Of a stretch of 13,560 nt of DNA, positions 6,595 through 13,164 are shown one piece after another. The position numbers were made by a program, and so were the translations under genes. The notes under the pieces were generated by a model that made no database searches, had not been told where the DNA came from, and worked only from the letters and a program-made list of their open reading frames with translations. This DNA comes from CAZWCX01 sp964632945 (GTDB lineage Bacteria > Planctomycetota > MHYJ01 > WSZJ01 > CAZWCX01). Where the stretch lies: positions 1 to 13,560 of the forward strand of contig CAZWCX010000163.1 of assembly GCA_964632945.1 (NCBI GenBank), read 5' to 3'. The first letter of the stretch is position 1; each line of letters starts with the position of its first letter.

Positions 6595-9150
6595 CTACCG
6601 CCCCCCCTCCGGCGTCTCCCACCTGCCGCGATTCGCGTCCCACCAGGCGCGCGCGCGCGTCAGCAGATCGGGAGAGGCCAATCCCGACTCATCGGGGCGC
6701 GCGAACCGCTCGCCCGTGACGGCCTGCAGCGCCCACACCGCGTTCGACGCCGCGGTGAGGCTCATGCTGCTCAGATGCCGTGCCAGCACCGGCGCGGTCT
6801 CCGGGCGCTTCAATCCGGCCAGGCCGTGGATCGCTTTCACCTGGTCGCGCGCCGTGACCTTTCGCGTCCACACGCTTTCGAACGGCGCGTCCGTGACGCG
6901 CGAGAACGCCGCCACCATGTCTTCTTCGAGCACCATCACCAGCCCGGGGACGATCGACAGCCCGGCGTTGCGCACTTCGTTCTCGAGCGCCGTCATCCGC
7001 TCCCGCTCCGACTCGCTGCCGGTCATCTCCGACCACGAGGTCATGAATCGCGCGAGCACCTGGTGTGCTTCCTCCACCCGCCGACGGATCTCCGTCACCG
7101 GGGCGTCGGCGCCGGAGTGCGCGGCCCGGAAGATCCTTTCGAACGCGTCCGGATCCTGGTGCAGCTGGTCCCAGGCGACCCGCCAGAAGGGGACCGAGTT
7201 CGCACCGTCCTTGCGCAGGCGATCGATGGTCCGATAGTCGGCCAGGACCGCCCCCACGGCCCCATTGCCGTCGAGGCCGGCGCGCACGGTGCCCTCGAGC
7301 CGGGACCGCGCCTCGGGATAGAGCCCGACGAGCCGTCGAGCGGCCTCCCGGCGTTCCTCGACCGTGTGCCGGGCGGAGAGCCGATCCACCCAGCTCGCGG
7401 CCTCTTCATACCGCTGCACCTGCTCGGGCGTCAGGCCCGCGCGCGGGTCCCGCCAGGGCTCCGCCGCCCGTTGCTCGGCCGCGGCGAGTTCGCGCTCCGC
7501 CTGGTCGTACTCCCGGACCGCCTGTTCATAGAGCGTGGGGCCGAGCACGAACCCGCGCAAGTCGTTCGCATTCCGGAACAGCCGCCCGTACAGCGCCCGG
7601 TGCCGGACCCGCAACGCCGCGAGGTCCGGGGCCGAGCGCGTCTGCGCCGGCTCCGCTGCGGACGGGTCGAGTCGCTCCGCCGTCACGGCCGCCCCGGACT
7701 CCGGGATCGGGGTCGCCGGTCGCCCCTCGGCGCGGGCGAGGTCCTGCTCCGCCCGTTGGTACGTCTGGATCGCGCGTTCAAACAGGCCGCGGGCTTCGGC
7801 GTCGGCCGGAGACTCCCGGAGCCGGCGCTCGAGTCCCGACATCGCTTCGCGGGCCGCATTCAGCCTCTCTTGTATCGCCGCTCGTTGCGCTTCGGAGACC
7901 TCGTCCTCGATGCCGAGATCGACCGGCTCGATGCGGATGGGGTCTTCGACCTCCGCCGCCGTGACGGCGAAGGGGAGACCGCGCTCGTGCGCAGCCCGGC
8001 GCGCCTGTTCCTGCGCCTGGGCCATCGCGGCCTGCTGTTCCCGCAGCGCGGATCGGCGCACCATGAGGTAGGAGCCCACTCCGCCGCACATGAGGGCCAC
8101 GAGGACCGAAGCCCCGACCGCGGCCAGCGCGAGCCCGCGGGACCGACGAACGACTCGACCGTCCTTCGGGACCGGTTGCCGCGAGCGCACCGGGGCGTCG
8201 GCTTTCGCCAGCAGGTCCGCCTTCAGGTCCGCCGCGCACGAGTACCGGCGCCCGGGGTCCTTTTCGAGCGCGCGGAAGACCACGTCGTCGAGCGCCGGGT
8301 TGACGCTCGACTTCCGGCTCGGCGGATCGAATCGTCCCAGCGGCAGCTCCCCGGTGAGCATCTCGTAGCAGACCACGCCGAGCGCGTAGAGGTCCGCGCG
8401 GTGATCGACCTGCTTGGGCCGTTCGATCTGTTCCGGCGCCATGTAATGGAGGGTGCCGACCACGTGGTCGGAGCGGGTCAGAGATCGGTACGCAGGGTCG
8501 GACCCACCCGCGATCTTCGCCAGCCCGAAATCCGCCACCCGCGCCCGCCCTTCACGGTCCACCAGAATGTTCTCGGGCTTGATGTCGCGGTGGACGACGC
8601 CGCGGTCATGGGCGTACTGGAGCGCATCGCAGAGCGGGGACACGAGGGTCAGGACACGCGCCGGCGACAGCGGCCCCGCGCGCAACAGGTCGCGCAGCGA
8701 GCCGCCGTCCACGTACTCCATCGCAAAGTAGAATCGCCCCTCCATGCAGCCGAAGTCGTGAACCGACACGATATTCGGGTGGGACAGCGTGGCCATCGCC
8801 CGCGCCTCGCGCTGGAAGCGCTCGGTGAACGCCTCGTCGCGCGCGAACACCTCGGGAAGCACCTTCACCGCGACCACGCGGTTCAGGCTGGCCTGGCGTG
8901 CCCGGTAGACGACGCCCATCCCCCCCCGACCGAGCAGGCCCTCGATGGTGTAGGGTCCGAAGCGGCCGGTCAGATCCCCTTCCTGCCAATCGGGCACCGC
9001 GAGCGATCCCTGGCGCGGCCGGGTTTCCCCCGGATCCGCAGCAAATGCCCATTGGAGCAAGCACTTGGGGCAGGTTCCCTGGGCATCTTCCCCCGCCGCC
9101 AAGGCGCCGCCGCAGCGGACGCACACCCCGCTCTTCACCAGGTCCGTCAC
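6595..9150 (-). CDS. Transmembrane Ser/Thr protein kinase with N-terminal zinc ribbon
   Basis: This 851-residue Hanks-type kinase phosphorylates Ser/Thr of unknown targets. The start is GTG 9150, with GGAGG five bases upstream; the open frame extends further but overlaps the sigma gene. A zinc ribbon (C10, C13, C27, C30) precedes the kinase domain, about 67-315. That domain has the glycine loop GRGGMG (74-79), catalytic Lys96, HRDIKPEN (187-194), DFG 207-209 and APE 238-240, so it looks active. One membrane helix lies at about 339-364. The 485-residue tail beyond it is Ala/Glu/Arg-rich with predicted coiled coil and ends in HEAT-like helices (about 760-830). Such tails often sense envelope signals in PknB-like kinases, but this one has no PASTA or WD repeats. 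It lies 68 bases downstream of a sigma-factor gene on the same strand, so co-transcription and functional pairing are likely. Zinc ribbon plus kinase is common in Planctomycetota. Confidence 0.95.
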   Translation of the reverse strand: MTDLVKSGVCVRCGGALAAGEDAQGTCPKCLLQWAFAADPGETRPRQGSLAVPDWQEGDLTGRFGPYTIEGLLGRGGMGVVYRARQASLNRVVAVKVLPEVFARDEAFTERFQREARAMATLSHPNIVSVHDFGCMEGRFYFAMEYVDGGSLRDLLRAGPLSPARVLTLVSPLCDALQYAHDRGVVHRDIKPENILVDREGRARVADFGLAKIAGGSDPAYRSLTRSDHVVGTLHYMAPEQIERPKQVDHRADLYALGVVCYEMLTGELPLGRFDPPSRKSSVNPALDDVVFRALEKDPGRRYSCAADLKADLLAKADAPVRSRQPVPKDGRVVRRSRGLALAAVGASVLVALMCGGVGSYLMVRRSALREQQAAMAQAQEQARRAAHERGLPFAVTAAEVEDPIRIEPVDLGIEDEVSEAQRAAIQERLNAAREAMSGLERRLRESPADAEARGLFERAIQTYQRAEQDLARAEGRPATPIPESGAAVTAERLDPSAAEPAQTRSAPDLAALRVRHRALYGRLFRNANDLRGFVLGPTLYEQAVREYDQAERELAAAEQRAAEPWRDPRAGLTPEQVQRYEEAASWVDRLSARHTVEERREAARRLVGLYPEARSRLEGTVRAGLDGNGAVGAVLADYRTIDRLRKDGANSVPFWRVAWDQLHQDPDAFERIFRAAHSGADAPVTEIRRRVEEAHQVLARFMTSWSEMTGSESERERMTALENEVRNAGLSIVPGLVMVLEEDMVAAFSRVTDAPFESVWTRKVTARDQVKAIHGLAGLKRPETAPVLARHLSSMSLTAASNAVWALQAVTGERFARPDESGLASPDLLTRARAWWDANRGRWETPEGGR

Positions 9151-9218
9151 GATCCCCTCCGCTTCGGTTCCGGCCCGCTCCGGGCCTGCCCCCTCAGGTA
9201 AGGAATGCGTCCGGCATT

Positions 9219-9917
9219 TCAGGATTTTCCGCCCAGCGCGAGAAAAAGATCGGCCACTTCCGCCTCGGCGTCCCCGGGGCGGGACACCCCATCGGCCACC
9301 TCGTCGAGGATGATCGCGCGCAGGCGCTGCCGCGCGCGGTGAAGGAGGACTGCGTCGACTTCGGAGCCGGCGGCCGCGCCGCCGGCAAGGCCGAAACGCT
9401 CGCGCAGCGCAGGCATCACCTCCGGCCGACCCGCCGCGCGATCCTCGCGGTCGAGCCTCTCCATCGCGCGCTGGAGGACGCCGACCGCCCAGGCGCGATC
9501 GAACGCCGCTTCCGGCGACAGTCCGCCGCCGGCCTGCACCGCCGCCTCTCCTCCCTCGACGTCGAGCCCGACCGGCCGGCGACCCCCGCCGCGCTTTTGC
9601 GCCGCCACGACACGCGCCTGGTTGGCGAGGAAGTTTTCGAGGACCGCGCGCAACCAGGTCCGAAACCGCCCCGCCGCGCGTTCCGGCCGCTGCAGCAGGT
9701 CCTTCTCCAGCAAGTGGAGAAAAAAAGACTGTGTCTGGTCGGCCGCCTCGGGCTCCGGGCGTCCCTTGCGCCGCAGGTAGACGTAGACCGGCTTCCAGTA
9801 GCAGCGCGCGACCGTATCGAGGGCCTGCGACGCCGCCGCTCCGCCTGCCGCGATCGCTTCCAGCGCCGTCCACGCGGTGGGGGGAAAGGCCGAGCCGCCG
9901 ACGGGGATCGGTTCCAT
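9219..9917 (-). CDS. ECF-like RNA polymerase sigma factor, planctomycete type
   Basis: This 232-residue protein directs RNA polymerase to selected promoters. Region 2 is clear: YWKPVYVYLRRKG (40-52), ADQTQSFFLHLLEK (59-72), then RFRTWLRAVLENFLANQ (84-100) and AQKRGGG (106-112). All are hallmarks of the sigma family expanded in Planctomycetota and relatives. Region 4 is reduced: after ALRERFGL a Gly/Ala linker replaces the usual first helix of the DNA-binding motif, and only VDAVLLHRARQRLR remains before the conserved EVADGV tail. Recognition of a -35 box may therefore be altered. The start is ATG 9917, with GGAG eight bases upstream; the open frame continues upstream but loses family resemblance. 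The kinase gene follows 68 bases downstream. Regulation by that kinase is known for some sigma-kinase pairs and is inferred here. No anti-sigma factor is seen. Confidence 0.92.
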   Translation of the reverse strand: MEPIPVGGSAFPPTAWTALEAIAAGGAAASQALDTVARCYWKPVYVYLRRKGRPEPEAADQTQSFFLHLLEKDLLQRPERAAGRFRTWLRAVLENFLANQARVVAAQKRGGGRRPVGLDVEGGEAAVQAGGGLSPEAAFDRAWAVGVLQRAMERLDREDRAAGRPEVMPALRERFGLAGGAAAGSEVDAVLLHRARQRLRAIILDEVADGVSRPGDAEAEVADLFLALGGKS

Positions 9918-10379
9918 GGAGAGGGCTCCGGGTTCGGTCGGAGCCCCCACGCTAGCCGATCCCGGGGAGGGATGCAAGCGGGCCGCGGCGTCTCGCCGGG
10001 CACATCGTTTCCTTGGTTGATCATTTCCGCCCGCTTGGGAGACGCTCGTTCCGGGGGCTTGGCATCGGCGCCCCGGCGCGACCGGCTGCCGCAGGTGCCC
10101 CGGAACTCGATCGAGCGGGGCCCCCTCGCCGACCTGCGCTTCGACGGCGGGGGCCGCGGCTCCCGTTGTTTCGGCGCCGTGTTCAAGTCCCTGCTCGCGC
10201 TGAGGCCGGCCCCGCGCCTGCCGGCGAATGCGCCGGTAAAGTCCCGCTTCGTGCGCGCAGCGCTCGCGCGGATCGAGGATCCGACCGGCGCGTCGCGATC
10301 GGGAGGCGGCGCAAGGGCCGTGGATCGGCCGTGGGAAGTACGCGCGCCGCAACGCCGGTCGCACGTCGCCCGCCCCGCC
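9918..10379. other. Spacer between the sigma gene and the RHS remnant, no firm gene
   Basis: This 462-base stretch holds the sigma promoter candidate and otherwise nothing I recognise. On the plus strand, from about GTG 10095 to about 10300, one frame has strikingly high GC at third positions. Its amino-acid composition is ordinary (for example CFGAVFKSLLAL and VKSRFVRAALARIEDP), as in a real or decayed gene. It has no ribosome site, no natural end before 11042 and no known motif. The minus-strand frames are Arg/Pro-rich. Confidence 0.4.
9949..9977 (-). promoter_or_regulatory. Candidate promoter of the sigma-kinase unit
   Basis: On the minus strand TTGCAT (9977-9972) and TAGCGT (9954-9949) are 17 bases apart, about 32 bases upstream of the sigma start. 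Each matches three of six consensus bases, so the call rests mainly on spacing and position. Autoregulation through a different motif is possible. Confidence 0.3.
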
Positions 10380-10804
10380 TCACTCGGGCAGCCGGATCCG
10401 CTCTTCCGGCCGATCCCCCTCGTACCGGACGATCACCTCCAACCCGTCCGGCGAGAGCACGACCTCCTTCGCTCCGCTTCCGTAGTGACTACTCCAGCGT
10501 CTCCTCCGTCGTCTGCCCCAGCGCGTTGTCCGCCATGGTCACCCGCGGGTGATCGTTCTCCGCCACTTGCACACGCCCCAACCCGTCGCGCTCGAATTGC
10601 TGAAACGTCTCCCCGCCAATCCCCGACCCCCGCGCGATGTCGCGCCGCACCAGCCGAGGCGCCCCGTCGAACGTCTGCGTCACCCCCGTCCCGTTCGGGT
10701 CCGTCACTTCCACCGCGTCCGCCGCCCGGCTGTACCGCGTCCGCCGCACCCTCCCGTCCGCGAACCGCTCCTCCGTGCGCCTCCCCTGCCCGTCGTACCA
10801 GGCG
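10380..10804 (-). pseudogene. 3' remnant of an RHS/YD-repeat protein gene, frameshifted
   Basis: Minus-strand reading gives YD-repeat units: AWYDGQGRRTEERFADGRV, EVTDPNGTGVTQTFDGAPRL, then FERDGLGRVQVAEN and ADNALGQTTEETLE. These repeats build the shell of RHS and teneurin-like secreted proteins. This frame meets a TAG at 10491-10489. A coherent reading resumes one base out of phase as SHYGSGAKEVVLSPDGLEV and ends at TGA 10382-10380, so a single-base indel near 10490-10500 is likely. The 5' end is lost where the transposase relic begins, at about 10805, and no upstream RHS sequence was found further right. Only the last 140 or so codons remain. No toxin domain is recognisable in the short tail. 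A sequencing error at the frameshift is possible, but the missing 5' part argues for decay. Confidence 0.72.
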
Positions 10805-11296
10805 TTTCGCCGCTTCTGGGCGTGGATTTCGCGTCGTCGTGGCGATCGCGGCCACCCGCGCGTCGATCCCGAGGTGCGCGCGACGATCCGACGCATGTCC
10901 ATGGAGAACCCGACTGGGGCGCGCCGCGGATCCATGGCGAGTTGCTGAAGCTCGGCTTCGACGTCCGCGAGCGCACCGTGGCGGAATCCGGCAGCGAAGC
11001 GGATGGTCGGCACCATCCGCCGGGATCTGCTGGATCACGTGATGGTCTTCGATGAGGTTCTTCTACGTCGGCTCGTCGGCGATTTCCTGGGCTAGGATCA
11101 CGCGGACCGAATTCACCTTGGTCTGCAGAAAGATTGCCCCGTACCCCGCGCAGTCACGCCGCGACCGACGGCCGACGCCAAACTCGTCGCGTTGCCGCGA
11201 GTCGGAGGCGTCCATCACCGGTACGCGTTGCGCAAGCGGGCTCAAACGCCCTCGAACTGGCCCGGTTCGGCCGTCCGCGCACGCCGTTCTACGTGA
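10805..11296 (+). pseudogene. Relic of an rve-family integrase/transposase with deleted catalytic core
   Basis: Three stretches together match the ends of a common integrase-type transposase. From 10805 the frame reads FRRFWAWISRRRG and then VDPEVRATIRRMSMENPT. At about 10915 a one-base loss shifts to WGAPRIHGELLKLGFDVRER (10915 onward), the family's hallmark segment. After TVA (to 10983) the match jumps to the C-terminal part, KRMVGTIRRDLLDHVMVFDE, back in the first frame. The D-D-E catalytic core, over a hundred residues in intact relatives, is therefore missing. A TAG at 11093-11095 then stands where the family has Tyr, followed in the same frame by RIHLGLQKDCPVPRAV and LPRVGGVHHRY. The first N-terminal residues are also lost at the junction with the RHS remnant. 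It is plainly non-functional. Family placement is from recalled consensus. Confidence 0.8.
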
Positions 11297-11392
11297 CCCG
11301 GCGCGTGGGCGACCAGGCGTTCCGCGTTCACGCGGAGGGGGAGCGGATGTTCCTTCCCCGCGCCGACGGCCAGCCGCGAGGCGATCCGCGCG

Positions 11393-11890
11393 GTGGCGGT
11401 GATCCAAGAGGTGCTCGGGGGCATGCTCACGCCGGAGCAGGCCGCCGGGGTGCTCGAGGTCTCGGTGCCGCGCTACTACGCGCTCGAGCTCAAGGCGCTC
11501 GAGGGGATGGCGCGGGCCTGCGAGCCCAAATCCCCCGGCCGGCAGCCCAGCCCGGAACGCGAGGCGGAGCGACTGCGCCGGGACAAGGAGCGGCTCGAAC
11601 GGGAGTGCGCGCGCCACCAGGCGCTCGCGCGCTCGGCGCAGCGCGCGCTCGGCCTGGCGGTACGGCCGGCTCCGGAGGCACCGCGGAAAGACGCGAACGG
11701 GAAGAAACGACGCAAGCGCCGGCCGAGTGCGCGGGCGCTCCAGGTGGCGCGGGTGCGGGAAGAGATCGCGGTGGCGATGCCGCACCTGCTCGTCCGGGGA
11801 AGGCGGTCCGCGGAAAAACACCGAGTCGGCCGGCGCCGCCGCGACAGGGGCGCCGGCCGCGACCCGGGAACCGGAACGACCGGCAGATGA
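11393..11890 (+). CDS. IS ORFA, helix-turn-helix protein with coiled coil
   Basis: This 165-residue protein begins with a helix-turn-helix, LTPEQAAGVLEVSVPRYYAL (about 11-31), then LKALEGMARACEPKSPGRQ. A charged coiled coil follows (PEREAERLRRDKERLERECA, about 52-72), then a basic tail. The layout fits the DNA-binding accessory protein of two-ORF insertion sequences, which binds element ends and multimerises. The frame is open from 11297. GTG 11393 is chosen because it keeps the helix before the HTH, but its ribosome site is poor; GTG 11399 or ATG 11423 are possible. The final 30 residues are Arg/Gly-rich and may be out of the original frame. The integrase lies 37 bases downstream in the +1 frame, which does not match the usual -1 programmed shift of IS3-type elements. 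Confidence 0.68.
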   Translation: MAVIQEVLGGMLTPEQAAGVLEVSVPRYYALELKALEGMARACEPKSPGRQPSPEREAERLRRDKERLERECARHQALARSAQRALGLAVRPAPEAPRKDANGKKRRKRRPSARALQVARVREEIAVAMPHLLVRGRRSAEKHRVGRRRRDRGAGRDPGTGTTGR

Positions 11891-11927
11891 GCGCCGGCAT
11901 GGAGAGCGTCTTCAGGAGGCCTGTCGG

Positions 11928-12842
11928 GTGCACGGGCTGGAGAAGAAACCCCTGTGCGCGAGAGGGCTGACGATGCCATTGGGGCAGCGCAAGAACGAAC
12001 GGGAGATCCGCAAGGCGGCGGTGGCCCTGACCAAATGGACGGGGCCGCGGGCGGCGATCGAGAACCTGCTGCGCCGCGATCGAAAGATGTCCGCGCGCCG
12101 TCGCCGTCGGATGGTGCGTTCGCTGATCTGGTCGCAACCCGGGGCGGTGTGGGCGATGGACTCCATGCAGGCGCCGGCACCGGTCGACGGCCGATATCCG
12201 CGGATCCTGGCGGTGCGCGATCTGGCGAGCGGCATGATGCTCCAGGCGCTTCCGGTTGAGCATGCCTCGGCATGGACGACGGCGCGCGCGTTGGAGGCGC
12301 GCTTCCGGCAACACGGCGCACCCCTGGTGCTGAAATCGGACAACGGCGGACACGTGAAGGGATGGGAGGTCGCGGAGGTGTTGAGGGCCCATGGAGTCCT
12401 TGCCCTCTTGACTCCGGTGGCCCTGCCGGAACACCATGGCGCCATGGAAGCCGGCATCGGCTCATTGGCGACACGCGCGCACCACCACGGGGCGCGACAC
12501 GGCCGACCGGGCCACTGGACGTGCGACGACGTCGAGGGTGCGCGTCGGGAAGCGAACGCGACCCGACGTTCCCGCACTCTCGTCGGGAGCACGCCGAACG
12601 AGGCATGGGCGAGTCGCAGCTCCCTGACACCGGAAGATCGTGCCACCTTCACGACCGTGAAGGCGCGCATGGATGAAGTGGTCAGGCTCGAGCAGGGGTA
12701 CTTCCTCTCGCTCGAACTCGACGAAAAGACGCAAGGCGCACTCGAGCGGATGGCCGTCGTCCACTCGCTGATGGAGTGCGGGTATCTTCACATCCGGAGG
12801 AGCCGGATTCCTCTACCGCAGAGGACGGTCGTTTGCGCGTAG
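11928..12842 (+). CDS. IS ORFB, DDE integrase/transposase
   Basis: This 304-residue transposase has an rve integrase core. The catalytic triad is visible: Asp78 in WAMDS, Asp138 in KSDNGG and Glu174 in HHGAMEAGIGS, with 35 residues between the last two (D-D-35-E). Downstream segments, HGRPGHWTCDDVEGARREAN and TPNEAW, also match the family. The C terminus has GYLHIRRSRIPLP, like the usual VRRRRI tail. It cuts and joins DNA during transposition and acts with ORFA. The start GTG 11928 has AGGAGG at 11914-11919, eight bases upstream. ATG 11973 is an alternative, with 289 residues, and keeps the whole core. In many relatives the catalytic Glu segment reads YNGACEAG; here it is HHGAMEAG, a drift that keeps the Glu. 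The gene looks intact and possibly active. Confidence 0.85.
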   Translation: MHGLEKKPLCARGLTMPLGQRKNEREIRKAAVALTKWTGPRAAIENLLRRDRKMSARRRRRMVRSLIWSQPGAVWAMDSMQAPAPVDGRYPRILAVRDLASGMMLQALPVEHASAWTTARALEARFRQHGAPLVLKSDNGGHVKGWEVAEVLRAHGVLALLTPVALPEHHGAMEAGIGSLATRAHHHGARHGRPGHWTCDDVEGARREANATRRSRTLVGSTPNEAWASRSSLTPEDRATFTTVKARMDEVVRLEQGYFLSLELDEKTQGALERMAVVHSLMECGYLHIRRSRIPLPQRTVVCA

Positions 12843-13164
12843 ATTCCCCGGGGAGCGCACAAGCTGGAGGCCGCGTGCCGGGCGTAGGATCTGCGAAAAT
12901 CGGGAACAACGGCAAGGCGGGATTACATTATTGCTATCGCCCATCTTTCCTCACCGACCGACGACCCGAAAACAGCTGATCTGAATCGTTGGATGACCAC
13001 GGATGGAATCCGGGAGCCGAGCCGCAGGCATTAACGATGCCGAAGAGGTTGGGGGTAAATGTTCTTTTAATGGCATCGCCGTCAACTTAAGGCCAGCGAT
13101 TTCCAAGTCATGATCTACACGCGAGTTGCCGACATAGCCGTGGAACCTTTTTTTCGAAGGCTCT
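12843..13164. other. AT-richer junction between two insertion sequences
   Basis: The 322 bases after the integrase stop shift to lower GC from about 12900 on, with A/T runs such as TTACATTATTGC and the T-run near 13148. No gene is supported. Near its end lie an inverted pair, CGATGCC (13035-13041) and GGCATCG (13072-13078), and a candidate IS end. GAAGG at 13156-13160 is the ribosome site of the next transposase. Confidence 0.55.
13072..13091. repeat. Candidate left terminal inverted repeat of the IS4-like element
   Basis: GGCATCGCCGTCAACTTAAG lies 73 bases before the IS4-like transposase start. Its first seven bases are inverted at 13035-13041. The sequence resembles ends I recall for IS4-type elements, but the right end of this element is outside the window, so it cannot be confirmed here. 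Confidence 0.35.

Larger units (their letters stand above)
11393..12842 (+). mobile_element. Two-ORF insertion sequence (HTH protein plus DDE integrase), ends undefined
   Basis: Two adjacent plus-strand genes form a transposition module: a helix-turn-helix/coiled-coil ORFA and an integrase ORFB with D78, D138 and E174. I could not find terminal inverted repeats or target duplications by eye, so these limits are only those of the genes. The left boundary lies between about 11250 and 11393. The right boundary is probably within 12843-13030. Confidence 0.7.

Noticed and set aside
6775..9201. Plus-strand open frame of 808 codons
   Set aside because: It is antisense to the kinase gene, which has all catalytic motifs; the frame is a GC-rich shadow.
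9151..9873. N-terminal extension of the kinase frame
   Set aside because: It overlaps the sigma gene in another frame, is Arg/Gly-rich, and GTG 9150 has a good ribosome site just before the zinc ribbon.
9918..10364. N-terminal extension of the sigma-factor frame
   Set aside because: Family resemblance begins just after Met 9917 and the upstream part is Arg/Pro-rich.
10380..10500. Possible toxin tip after the RHS repeats
   Set aside because: Only about 37 residues follow the last repeat, with no toxin motif, and no immunity gene follows.
8898..11042. Plus-strand open frame of 714 codons
   Set aside because: It is mostly antisense to the kinase start, the sigma gene and the RHS remnant. Only its end matches the transposase relic, which I annotate separately.
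11476..12670. Several minus-strand open frames of 250-384 codons
   Set aside because: They are antisense to the IS genes, where ORFB shows the D-D-E triad.
13010..13062. Group II intron domain V-like stretch (GGGAGCCG and a hairpin)
   Set aside because: The catalytic stem does not form: the 3' strand does not pair with GAGCCG and no reverse transcriptase gene is present.
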